Positions 8,105-14,122 are shown, counted from the stretch's first letter. The stretch is 14,122 nucleotides of DNA from Dickeya zeae NCPPB 2538 (GCF_000406165.1 NZ_CM001977.1:2516593-2530714); one strand, 5' to 3'. Notes: generated by a model from the letters alone, not told the origin. Translations and numbers: made by a program.

Positions 8105-8347
8105 TTATTTGAGTGTACTGCTTTCACTGATTGGAAAATCACCATGCCCAAGTTTCGCTCTATACCGCTCTTTTACTGACCGCTTTTCAAGCCGTAAGCG
8201 CTCTGATTCAACGGCATAGTGCTGCGGCCTCATCTTTGAGAATCGTCACGCAAACATCATATAGTTGCAGGCCTACCAGTTCCATCAGACTACTTTTTCA
8301 TAACACAATTGCCAGTCGCATGGATAACGGGCTGGGTCACCCCGCAT
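8105..8347 (-). pseudogene. Remains of an unidentified gene in three short overlapping frames
   Basis: On the minus strand three short frames with protein-like composition follow one another. They are 8347-8285 (20 aa, with YPCDWQLCYEKVV), 8285-8208 (25 aa, MELVGLQLYDVCVTILKDEA...) and 8233-8105 (42 aa, with HYAVESERLRLEKRSVKERY and a stop at 8107-8105). The first stop and second ATG overlap by one base, and the third frame picks up where the second ends. This is what a gene with one or two small indels and a nonsense change leaves behind. The product is not recognised. A plus-strand frame at 8131-8355 is also open but has no ribosome site and a less protein-like composition. Confidence 0.3.
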
Positions 8348-8374
8348 CGTGGTGAAATATGGGCAGTATTCCTA

Positions 8375-8391
8375 AATAACTGTTCCTAATA
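8375..8391 (+). repeat. Left terminal inverted repeat of the IS630 element
   Basis: AATAACTGTTCCTAATA. Its counterpart at 9830-9846, read on the other strand, is AATAAGTGATCCTAATA, so the two differ at positions 6 and 9. The preceding TA (8373-8374) is the target duplication. Confidence 0.8.
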
Positions 8392-8458
8392 GTAGATCAC
8401 TTCCGGAACTGACACCAAATTGAAGGTACCCCTCGATATTGAAGTGTTTAAACGACAA

Positions 8459-8917
8459 TCAAAGATCCAGCTTTTCCAGCAATATTCGTCTGTACACATT
8501 AGTCTGCCGTTTGATGAAGCCTGTCTTTTTATAAAGCTCATTTGCTGCTACACGTTCTGAACGAGACGTCAGATCAATATAACGTGCTCCGTAGGTACGT
8601 GAGTAAACAATAGCAGAATGAAGTAATTCAGAGGCGATCCCTCTTCGTCTGAACCGGGTACCGACAATCACGTCTTCAATAATACACTTCTTACCCGACA
8701 GCAGTGTTACGCAAACTAATGTCAACATACCCGCTGGTGCTGGTATTGCATCGTCATAAGCCACAAATATTTGTACCAGCTCAGAGTTAATAATTCCTTT
8801 AAGAACATCGGCTTCCAGATCTGGTGCTGTTTCTGACAGCTCAGACAGTAAATTTGTCAAATCGGAAACCAGAGTCTCAGTTACTGATGAAAGACGTTCA
8901 ACCCTGATGTTTTGCAT
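8459..8917 (-). CDS. GNAT-family N-acetyltransferase
   Basis: 152-residue cytoplasmic acetyltransferase using acetyl-CoA; substrate unknown. The GNAT core is clear. Strand beta-4 and motif A are EDVIVGTRFRRRGIASELL (residues 81-99), including the acetyl-CoA pyrophosphate-binding RRxGxA turn (R91-A95). A following helix and beta-5 are ARYIDLTS (111-118), and motif B is ANELYKKTGFIKR (125-137). The length is normal for the family and no damage is seen. Motif B of this kind occurs in small-molecule and aminoglycoside-like acetyltransferases, but the substrate cannot be chosen from it. The gene lies inside the IS630 element, pointing away from the transposase, and its lower GC fits acquired DNA. 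Only a weak GGA precedes the ATG at 8917. Confidence 0.9.
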   Translation of the reverse strand: MQNIRVERLSSVTETLVSDLTNLLSELSETAPDLEADVLKGIINSELVQIFVAYDDAIPAPAGMLTLVCVTLLSGKKCIIEDVIVGTRFRRRGIASELLHSAIVYSRTYGARYIDLTSRSERVAANELYKKTGFIKRQTNVYRRILLEKLDL

Positions 8918-9051
8918 TCCAGCACTGCTCCAGTGAGTTTGCTTATATGGCTGCCCATATTCAGGCAGTAGCGTATTTTTTCAGGAACTCAGTCCCGGTT
9001 GCGGGATCTGACCAATCGTCAGAGACTCCAAATCACCAGCCGGACTGAGCA

Positions 9052-9826
9052 ATGCCAATTATAGCTTTCATTTCCCGTACTGAACGACGCATGGTGCAGA
9101 AAACTATTCACAGAACAAAGGATAAAAACCATGCCCGCAGACTGACCGCCATGCTGATGTTGCACCGGGGCGACAGTGTCAGCCATGTTCCCAGAACACT
9201 CTGTTGCGCCCGCTCATCCGTGGGGCGATGGATTAACTGGTTTACGTTATATGGTGTGGAAGGCCTGAAATCCTTGCCCGCAGGGCGTGACCGTCGCTGG
9301 CCGTTTGAACATATCTGTGCACTGTTTTACGAAGACGAGGTGGACATCCATCTTAATTCTAAAACCGGCGCAGACTGGCAACTACGGGGTCAACAAAAAC
9401 GCATGATAACGCCGGGTCAGAATGAAAAATACTATCTGGCAGGCGCACTGCACAGTGCGCACGGGCAGAGTCAGCTATGTGGGAGGCAGCAGCAAGAGTT
9501 CATCGCTTTTTATCAGCCTGTTGTAACATCTGAAGGCGACTTACAGGCGGGCAAAAACGATCACGCTCATCGTTGATAACTACATCATCCATAAAAGTCG
9601 TAAAACACTGGGCTGGCTAAAAGAGAACCCGAAGTTCAGGGTGATTTACCAGCCGGTTTACTCACCATGGGTGAATCATGTTGAACGCCTGTGGCTGGCA
9701 TTGCACGAAACTATTACCCGTAATCACCAGTGCCGCTCAATGTGGCAATTGTTGAAAAAAGTCCGTCACTTTATGGACACCGTCAGTCCGTTCCCTGGTG
9801 GAAAACATGGACTGACAAAAGTGTAG
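9052..9826 (+). pseudogene. IS630-family transposase, disrupted
   Basis: Remains of a DDE transposase of IS630 type, about 258 codons against about 340 in intact relatives. The N-terminal helix-turn-helix region is kept (RRLTAMLMLHRGDSVSHV... CCARSSVGRWINWF, about residues 29-64). The sequence then jumps from WPFEHICALF straight to YEDEVDIHL, an in-frame loss of about 85 residues. Near 9455 one extra base shifts the frame (HSAHGQSQL in place of the family's HSGTGRVSYVGG), and a TAA (about 9518-9520) stands where relatives have a lysine codon. The later frame resumes with IVDNYIIH and QPVYSPWVNHVERLW and ends GGKHGLTKV. The three catalytic acids are still recognisable (EDE, VDN, HVE) but lie in different frames, so no active enzyme is made. 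Confidence 0.93.
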
Positions 9827-9829
9827 CGG

Positions 9830-9846
9830 TATTAGGATCACTTATT
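9830..9846 (-). repeat. Right terminal inverted repeat of the IS630 element
   Basis: TATTAGGATCACTTATT on the plus strand, four bases beyond the transposase stop. It is followed by the duplicated TA (9847-9848) and G, completing the CTAG target. Confidence 0.8.
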
Positions 9847-9887
9847 TAGCTGCACCCCAAAAAGTCCAGCACCACCGTTGTATCCAT

Positions 9888-10316
9888 CTAACGCTTAACA
9901 CGCTTTCCCGACGCATCAATCACTCGCTCGCCATCTTCTTTAACGAATTCGCCTTGTTGTGCGTCAGGCAAAATATCCAGCACCACTTCTGACGGACGGC
10001 ATAGCCGGGTGCCGAGCGGCGTGACCACAATCGGGCGGTTGATCAATATGGGGTGAGCCAGCATAAAGGCGATCAACTGTTCATCGCTGAAGCTATCGTC
10101 GGCCAGACCTAACGCGATGTAAGGTTCAACGTTTTGACGCAGCAACATGCGTGGGGTGATACCCATCGCACGAATCAGCTCCTCAAGCTCCGCTTTAGAG
10201 GGCGGTGTTTCAAGGTAGTGAATAACGGTAGGTTCAACACCGCTATTGCGAATCAGCGCCAGTGTATTGCGCGATGTACCGCATGCCGGGTTGTGGTAAA
10301 TAGTAATCTCTGTCAT
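9888..10316 (-). CDS. arsC: Arsenate reductase ArsC (glutaredoxin-coupled)
   Basis: 142-residue cytoplasmic enzyme that reduces arsenate to arsenite with glutathione and glutaredoxin, giving ArsB its substrate. Like plasmid R773 ArsC (141 aa), it has the catalytic C12 in HNPACGTSRNTL and the three arginines that hold the oxyanion, R60, R94 and R107, in NRPIVVTP and RLCRPSE contexts. It is the last gene of arsRBC, 43 bases after arsB. The gene is full length and looks functional. Its 3' end lies 39 bases from the right end of the IS630 element, which did not damage it. No clear terminator is seen between them. Confidence 0.96.
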   Translation of the reverse strand: MTEITIYHNPACGTSRNTLALIRNSGVEPTVIHYLETPPSKAELEELIRAMGITPRMLLRQNVEPYIALGLADDSFSDEQLIAFMLAHPILINRPIVVTPLGTRLCRPSEVVLDILPDAQQGEFVKEDGERVIDASGKRVKR

Positions 10317-10359
10317 TGCCCTATTCTCTTTGAAACGCTGATGCTGAAAGCCGCATGGG

Positions 10360-11643
10360 TTAAATAGAAAGATGTAGCGCCAGTGCTACCAGCGTCACGA
10401 ATAACACCGGCAACGTCATCACCACACCAACACGGAAGTAATATCCCCAACTGATGCGGATATCTTTTTGCGCCAGTACATGCAGCCACAGCAATGTGGC
10501 AAGACTGCCAATAGGGGTCAGTTTGGGGCCTAAATCACAGCCAATAATATTGGCGTACGTCATGGCCTCACGGATGACGCCATTAGCCGCAGACGCATCA
10601 ATCGACAATGCGCCGATAAGTACCGTCGGCATATTGTTCATCACTGATGACAACACCGCCGTCAGGAAACCGGTGCCTATCGTCGCTATCCACAGCCCTT
10701 GAGCAGCAAAATAATTCAGCACATGGGACAGGTAATTAGTCAGCCCGGCATTACGCAGACCATATACCACCAGATACATGCCCAGTGAAAACACGACAAT
10801 CTGCCAGGGCGCGCCGCGCAGTACACTGGTGGTATCAATCACATTCCCTCGCCGGGCGACCAGCCAGAGGATCACAGCAGCAATCGTCGCGACCACGCTG
10901 ACAGGCACCCCATGTGGCTCCAGTACAAAAAAGCCGCTTAACAACAGTGCCAATACCCACCACCCAGCCTTAAACGTTTGCCTGTCACGAATAGCCGCAG
11001 CAGGATCTTTCAGTTTGTCCAAATCGTAATCGGCTGGAATCTCCCGGCGGAAAAACAGATGCAAAACGCCCAATGTGGCAACAACAGCGGCGATATTGAC
11101 TGGAATCATCACCCGCGCATAGGTATTGAAACCGATGCGGAAATAATCCGCCGTAACGATATTAACCAGATTGGATACCACCAGCGGCAGGCTGGAGGTA
11201 TCGGCAATAAATCCGGCGGCCATCACGAAGGCCAGTGTTGCGCCACGACTAAAGCCCAGCGCGGTCAACATCGCCACCACAATCGGCGTCAGGATCAGTG
11301 CTGCACCATCATTCGCGAACAATGCAGCAACCAGCGCCCCCAGCACAATCATCAAGGAGAACAGGCGTTTGCCTCGCCCGTGTCCTTTGCGTGCCATGTG
11401 CAGCGCGGCCCACTCGAAAAAGCCGGACTTATCGAGCAGTAAGCTGATAATAATGATCGCAATAAACGTGACAGTCGCATTCCAGACGATATGCCATACC
11501 ACGGGAATATCGTCTATGTGAATCACCCCGGTAGCCCAGGCCAACACAGCCCCGAACGACGCGCTCCAGCCAATCCCCAACCCGCGAGGTTGCCAGATGA
11601 CCAGGATCAGCGTCAGTATAAAAACGGCTCCAGCCAGTACCAT
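10360..11643 (-). CDS. arsB: Arsenite efflux pump ArsB
   Basis: 427-residue inner-membrane arsenite/antimonite transporter (429 aa in E. coli) with about twelve membrane segments, extruding As(III) using the proton-motive force when no ArsA ATPase is present. Family blocks visible include WNATVTFIAIIIISLLLDKS (about residues 54-73), LFANDGAALILTPIVVAML (about 108-126), FIADTSSLPLVVSNLVNIV (about 145-163), and SVMNNMPTVL plus GCDLGPKLTPIGSLATLLWL near the C-terminus. The ATG at 11643 has GGGAG six bases upstream. It lies 51 bases after arsR. No arsA or arsD is present, so this is the chromosomal three-gene type of operon. Confidence 0.97.
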   Translation of the reverse strand: MVLAGAVFILTLILVIWQPRGLGIGWSASFGAVLAWATGVIHIDDIPVVWHIVWNATVTFIAIIIISLLLDKSGFFEWAALHMARKGHGRGKRLFSLMIVLGALVAALFANDGAALILTPIVVAMLTALGFSRGATLAFVMAAGFIADTSSLPLVVSNLVNIVTADYFRIGFNTYARVMIPVNIAAVVATLGVLHLFFRREIPADYDLDKLKDPAAAIRDRQTFKAGWWVLALLLSGFFVLEPHGVPVSVVATIAAVILWLVARRGNVIDTTSVLRGAPWQIVVFSLGMYLVVYGLRNAGLTNYLSHVLNYFAAQGLWIATIGTGFLTAVLSSVMNNMPTVLIGALSIDASAANGVIREAMTYANIIGCDLGPKLTPIGSLATLLWLHVLAQKDIRISWGYYFRVGVVMTLPVLFVTLVALALHLSI

Positions 11644-11694
11644 GCCATGCTCCCATCAACACATATGAAATAACGAATATATAGAGATAAATTT

Positions 11695-12027
11695 TTATCC
11701 GCAAACCCGCTGATGCCCTAGTCGGCTTACCACGCTTGTAACGGTATGCCGCTGGCTTAGCCAGGCCTGCTCAATAATCGCGGCACACCAGGCGGGGACA
11801 TGCGGTGAAAGCCGATAATGAATCCATTTCCCCTGACGACGATCCACTAACAACCCGGCATCGCGTAACAGCGCAAGGTGACGGGAAATCTTGGGCTGAG
11901 GCTCCTGTAACCCCTCACACAAATCGCACACACATAACTCGCCCGCTTCTCGCAGCAATAACACAATCGAAAGGCGGGTGTCATCCGACAACGCCTTAAA
12001 CAATTCCAGCGGGGTCAACATAGTCAT
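11695..12027 (-). CDS. arsR: Arsenic-responsive repressor ArsR
   Basis: 110-residue winged helix-turn-helix repressor of the ArsR/SmtB family that leaves its operator when As(III) or Sb(III) binds. The metalloid site is ELCVCDLC with C32, C34 and C37, the arrangement of E. coli and R773 ArsR. The recognition helix follows as QPKISRHLALLRDAGLL (about residues 44-60), then the wing RRQGKWIHYRL. The ATG at 12027 follows GGAGG at five bases; a second ATG two codons later is less well placed. First gene of the arsRBC operon, presumably self-regulated from the region just upstream. Confidence 0.95.
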   Translation of the reverse strand: MTMLTPLELFKALSDDTRLSIVLLLREAGELCVCDLCEGLQEPQPKISRHLALLRDAGLLVDRRQGKWIHYRLSPHVPAWCAAIIEQAWLSQRHTVTSVVSRLGHQRVCG

Positions 12028-12043
12028 GAAATCCTCCCCAAAG

Positions 12044-12113
12044 CACCTTTATATAGGTTAAAACAGATATGTTTGTTATGGCAACTATGTAATCTAGTCA
12101 ATCACCTTTATAT
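12044..12113. promoter_or_regulatory. ars operon promoter/operator region
   Basis: Read towards arsR, TTGACT (12095-12100) lies 17 bases before TAACAA, a possible sigma-70 promoter with a good -35 and poor -10. An imperfect dyad AAACAGATATGTTT (12061-12074), resembling the ATATGTTT core of enterobacterial ArsR sites, sits just downstream. A perfect 11-base direct repeat CACCTTTATAT occurs at 12044-12054 and 12103-12113, one copy on each side. The repressor site is inferred from the dyad and position; which element ArsR binds cannot be decided by eye. Confidence 0.4.
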
Positions 12114-12159
12114 GAAGCGGATCGACACTACATGCCAATAACAAATCCCACTTTCCTTT

Positions 12160-12170
12160 TATGATACAAT
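12160..12170 (+). promoter_or_regulatory. Possible -10 of the immunity-type operon
   Basis: TATGATACAAT contains two overlapping good -10 hexamers (TATGAT, TACAAT) 55-65 bases before the first gene of the three-gene cassette. No convincing -35 is found at either spacing, so the call rests on the -10 alone. Confidence 0.3.
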
Positions 12171-12224
12171 CAATTAGCATCATTGGTAAAATTGAACATT
12201 ATTTCAACTCTCTCAGATGGCATC

Positions 12225-12632
12225 ATGAAGACGCTCGAAGAATTACGTCAGCAACTTATCGAAATTGGCGAAAAATTGGGTGGCGGGGTCCACCCAAATG
12301 GGCATTTTATTATTCCTGATGCATCTGATGGTATGGCAACGCCTCATCTCGAAATTCATGATGATAAATACCATTATGTTGTCTGTGAAAGAGGCGTGGA
12401 GCTTTCTCGAACAATCACATCAAGTGAAGATGAAATCCTTTATTGGTTTGTCGAGTCAAGCGTCAGTGCCATTGCCTCCAACCTGGCTGCCAGCGAATGC
12501 CCCCCTAACGGTGAATTCAGACGACTATATTTTAAAAAACAATATGAATTGCTTAAATTAGTAAACCCGACATGGGCAGAGAAAAAGCGGAATTATTTTA
12601 TTAATATTCTTGTCAGTGAAATGAAAAAATGA
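12225..12632 (+). CDS. Imm63-type immunity protein
   Basis: 135-residue cytoplasmic protein that I assign to the Imm63 group of polymorphic-toxin immunity proteins. The evidence is DEILYWFVESSVSAIASNLA (about residues 69-88), EFRRLYFKKQYELL (97-110) and NPTWAEKK (114-121), the order D-E-x-L-Y-W then F-R-R-L-x-F-x-K-Q then NPxWAEK that I remember for the family. The product would bind and block the nuclease-like toxin domain of a cognate secreted effector. I use ATG at 12225 (MKTLEELRQQ); a TTG at 12183 would add 14 residues without a ribosome site. Its stop overlaps the start of the next gene (ATGA at 12629-12632), so the two are translationally coupled. No toxin gene is adjacent. GC is clearly lower than in the ars operon. 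Confidence 0.7.
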   Translation: MKTLEELRQQLIEIGEKLGGGVHPNGHFIIPDASDGMATPHLEIHDDKYHYVVCERGVELSRTITSSEDEILYWFVESSVSAIASNLAASECPPNGEFRRLYFKKQYELLKLVNPTWAEKKRNYFINILVSEMKK

Positions 12633-12892
12633 GCGTGTTAGATGATGATGGTGGAAAAATGACAATTGTTTTTATACCCGCATTAATTGCACTACTAACA
12701 ATGCGAGAAGACGAGGCAGGAAGGCCGCTAACAAGAGAAGAGGTAGAAACCATTCGGGATAACGCTACTGCAATAAATTTACCTGAAGACATCGCAATCA
12801 GTATGGCCGCCGAAAGAGGATATAATGATATATCCCCTGAACATGTCTGGGATGAATGGATATCATTTAAAATTAATAGGATAGAACTATGA
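12629..12892 (+). CDS. Small conserved protein of the immunity cassette
   Basis: 87 residues with a hydrophobic patch MTIVFIPALIALLTM (residues 11-25), then a helical acidic stretch REDEAGRPLTREEVETIRD (26-44) and NLPEDIAISMAAERGYNDI with a C-terminal VWDEW. I recall this pattern from small proteins next to Rhs-type immunity genes, where its job is unknown; it may be an accessory or second immunity protein. The hydrophobic patch is too short and flanked too poorly to call a membrane helix. It overlaps the gene before (ATGA, 12629-12632) and the gene after (ATGA, 12889-12892). An internal ATG at 12659 has a GGTGG in front but would break the coupling. Confidence 0.65.
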   Translation: MSVLDDDGGKMTIVFIPALIALLTMREDEAGRPLTREEVETIRDNATAINLPEDIAISMAAERGYNDISPEHVWDEWISFKINRIEL

Positions 12893-13134
12893 AACATGAA
12901 CTGTGGACGAACGAAGAAGGTCTGGATTTGTTTTGCCTGGCGGGTAAAAGGGGTGATGATGCACGTAGCCTTCTTGAACCAGGCTATAATTTGATATGGA
13001 CGTGTGAGGCAGACTGTCATTTTGAAGCGATGGCCAAATACTACGAATTTCGCGACTGGGGTAAATATACAACTAATTTTCCCGAACATGATAAAAAGAC
13101 ATATAAAGAATTAGGGTGGGAGTCAGATCAATAA
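12889..13134 (+). CDS. Small aromatic-rich protein, third gene of the cassette
   Basis: 81 residues, acidic, no membrane segment. It starts MKHELWTNEEGLDLFCLAGK, has a middle stretch LIWTCEADCHFEAMAKYYEF and ends NFPEHDKKTYKELGW. I remember similar short proteins at the end of immunity-gene clusters in enterobacteria but know no function or family name. Its ATG overlaps the preceding stop by four bases and has AGGA about eight bases upstream, so it belongs to the same transcript. No clear terminator follows; the next 260 bases are AT-rich. Confidence 0.65.
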   Translation: MKHELWTNEEGLDLFCLAGKRGDDARSLLEPGYNLIWTCEADCHFEAMAKYYEFRDWGKYTTNFPEHDKKTYKELGWESDQ

Positions 13135-13396
13135 CAATGGAATAGCACAATTATTATTTAAAAATACCATGAACAGCATACTTCAATAAAATTTAGAATA
13201 GTACCATGGAAAACCGACACCACTACACAATCACTAAAAATATATAATCAAACCATACAATTAATTCAAATAAGATGTTCATTCATCAACATTCATAGCC
13301 TGATCACTATATCCCAGAAATGCTTTATTGCTATTTCCAGATCCTGTGCCATCTTTTATAAAACACAATGAAATTACTATAAAAGAGGTATAACCC
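13135..13396. other. AT-rich stretch without a supported gene
   Basis: About 260 bases, visibly AT-rich (many runs such as AAAAATATATAATC), between the immunity cassette and the last two frames. No RNA gene, terminator hairpin or frame with a ribosome site is seen. It probably holds the promoter for the next gene and may be the seam of a transferred segment. Confidence 0.5.
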
Positions 13397-13531
13397 ATGC
13401 CATCTGTAATGAATTATCACCTGCTTAACTTTCTGACTTGTATCTTATTGGAGCCTACTGTTCCTTTCTTTCATCACACTGGTTTTCATGGCGGATATGA
13501 CTGCCTGCTAATGCGAAAACACGGGCCGTAA
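13397..13531 (+). CDS. Doubtful 44-codon micro-ORF
   Basis: ATG at 13397, nine bases after AGAGGT, then 44 codons to TAA at 13529-13531. The product is hydrophobic in its first half (LLNFLTCILLEPTVPFF) and ends GGYDCLLMRKHGP. No family is recognised. It could be a leader peptide or small membrane peptide ahead of the peptidase inhibitor gene, whose ATG lies 51 bases further on; it is equally likely to be chance. Confidence 0.25.
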   Translation: MPSVMNYHLLNFLTCILLEPTVPFFHHTGFHGGYDCLLMRKHGP

Positions 13532-13582
13532 TTGCCCTATTCAAGCCATATTTTGTATTCACGCTTATCTCTGGAGAGATTC

Positions 13583-13948
13583 ATGAAAAAATTTATGTTT
13601 GCAGTTGGTTTATTGTTTCCGCTGAGTGCCATGGCCGCTACCGCCGTAGAGAATCAGCACAAAGAAGTGAAAGTTGGCGAGCAGTTTGAGGTGACGCTGC
13701 CAGCGAACCCTAGCACGGGCTATACCTGGGCTATCAAGAAACTGCCCGACGTGGTGGTGTTGACGGGCAAGTCTTACAAGCCCGGCGCGGAGTGCCACGA
13801 TAAAGTCGGCTGTGGTGGTCATGAAATGTTCCACTTCAAGGCAGTGAAAGCCGGTGTTGGCGATATTGACCTCTCTTATTCGCGCCCGTGGGAAAAACAA
13901 CCTCAACCGGATGATAAGGAAGCGGTTATTAAGGTGACCGTGAAGTAA
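13583..13948 (+). CDS. Secreted chagasin-type inhibitor of cysteine peptidases (I42)
   Basis: 121-residue precursor of an I42-family (chagasin/ICP) inhibitor, which blocks papain-like cysteine peptidases by inserting three loops into the active-site cleft. All three loop signatures are present: NPSTGYTW (residues 42-49), GCGGHEMFHF (76-85) and RPWE (101-104). Residues 1-18 form a Sec signal peptide (KK, a hydrophobic core, cut after AMA), so the product is periplasmic or secreted; C71 and C77 could form a disulfide. The ATG at 13583 follows GGAGAG. A reading 17 codons longer from a TTG would put a non-signal extension in front and is rejected. No cysteine-peptidase gene is nearby. In bacteria such inhibitors may guard against host or own peptidases; which one applies here is unknown. 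Confidence 0.9.
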   Translation: MKKFMFAVGLLFPLSAMAATAVENQHKEVKVGEQFEVTLPANPSTGYTWAIKKLPDVVVLTGKSYKPGAECHDKVGCGGHEMFHFKAVKAGVGDIDLSYSRPWEKQPQPDDKEAVIKVTVK

Positions 13949-13957
13949 GGTACGTTT

Positions 13958-14005
13958 GCCGTCAGGGGCCCGCCTACTTGATTTACCAGCCTCGCCCCTG
14001 ACGGC
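13958..14005. terminator. 12-bp perfect inverted repeat after the inhibitor gene
   Basis: GCCGTCAGGGGC (13958-13969) and GCCCCTGACGGC (13994-14005) are exact complements around a 24-base loop, starting nine bases after the stop codon. The stem is strong and well placed for a terminator, but there is no T run on either side, so it may instead protect the mRNA end or be a bidirectional or Rho-assisted site. Confidence 0.5.
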
Positions 14006-14122
14006 TGTTATCGCCAAACACCGCGTATTCCCCCACCCACCATCGATAGCACCACATCCCTCCCCTGCCTCATGCCGTAGTAGCCATGAAGCACGGGAAA
14101 GACTCACCACAAGCTGTCGTCG
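14006..14122. other. Right edge without a supported gene
   Basis: 117 bases after the inverted repeat. No start with a ribosome site, tRNA or repeat is seen. The minus-strand frame that stays open here and back to 13610 is only the shadow of the inhibitor gene. A gene entering from the right cannot be ruled out. Confidence 0.4.

Larger units (their letters stand above)
8375..9846. mobile_element. IS630-family element carrying a GNAT gene, transposase dead
   Basis: The element is bounded by 17-base terminal inverted repeats (8375-8391 and 9830-9846) that match at 15 positions. Outside them lie C-TA on the left and TA-G on the right, so the target was CTAG with TA duplicated (8373-8374 and 9847-9848). 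This is the known target preference of IS630. Inside, from left to right, are a GNAT acetyltransferase gene on the minus strand and an IS630 transposase pseudogene on the plus strand. A standard IS630 is about 1.1-1.2 kb with the transposase starting soon after the left end; here 660 bases including the GNAT gene separate them, while the transposase lost about 85 codons. The total is 1472 bases. The element cannot now move by itself. Confidence 0.8.

Noticed and set aside
10978..11521. Plus-strand frames of 116-154 codons inside arsB
   Set aside because: They are antisense shadows of arsB, rich in residues typical of complement translation (Q, N, H, R).
13610..14110. Minus-strand 166-codon frame at the right edge
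   Set aside because: It lies opposite the clear I42 inhibitor gene, has no ribosome site and no family resemblance.
5400..14122. Search for a second copy of the tRNA-Pro 3' end as a right attachment site
   Set aside because: No stretch resembling bases 5531-5555 was seen in the window by eye.
1..14122. CRISPR arrays, rRNA genes or long tandem repeats
   Set aside because: No regularly spaced repeats or rRNA-like sequence were seen on either strand.

Overview
The window looks like enterobacterial chromosome, most likely a soft-rot genus such as Dickeya or Pectobacterium. That placement is an inference from protein resemblance and gene order, not from a search. Left of about 5.6 kb is GC-rich backbone. 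Right of it is a mosaic accessory region with lower and uneven GC, decayed genes, an insertion sequence, an arsenic resistance operon and orphan immunity-type genes.

Backbone (1-5633): On the minus strand lie the response regulator YpdB (PyrR; cut by the window edge) and its sensor kinase YpdA (PyrS), a pyruvate-sensing LytS/LytTR pair. Next come yejK (minus) and, divergently, yejL and yejM (plus). YejM/PbgA is the inner-membrane regulator of lipopolysaccharide synthesis. A tRNA-Pro(GGG) gene (5479-5555) with a clear terminator follows. The tRNA marks the edge of the backbone and is the likely integration point of the accessory DNA, but no second copy of its 3' end was found in the window.

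Accessory part 1 (5634-8371): This holds an 80-residue protein with an antitoxin-like C-terminus and an unrecognised small ORF behind it. Then come a membrane protein split by a +1 frameshift, a CPBP-type membrane protease cut off after its first motif, a small acidic protein of immunity-gene type, and the short-frame remains of another gene.

Insertion sequence (8375-9846): An IS630-family element sits in a CTAG target with TA duplicated. Its transposase is dead (internal deletion, frameshift, nonsense codon). Between its left end and the transposase is an intact GNAT acetyltransferase gene, facing the other way. The acetyltransferase therefore looks like a passenger between IS630 ends, and this is the most unusual feature of the window.

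Arsenic operon (9888-12027, minus): arsR-arsB-arsC with all key residues present, preceded by a regulatory region with an 11-bp direct repeat and a short dyad.

Right end (12225-14122): Three small genes joined by ATGA overlaps, the first of Imm63 type, form an orphan immunity cassette with no toxin in view. An AT-rich stretch with one doubtful micro-ORF follows. The last gene encodes a secreted chagasin-type (I42) inhibitor of cysteine peptidases, followed by a 12-bp perfect inverted repeat.
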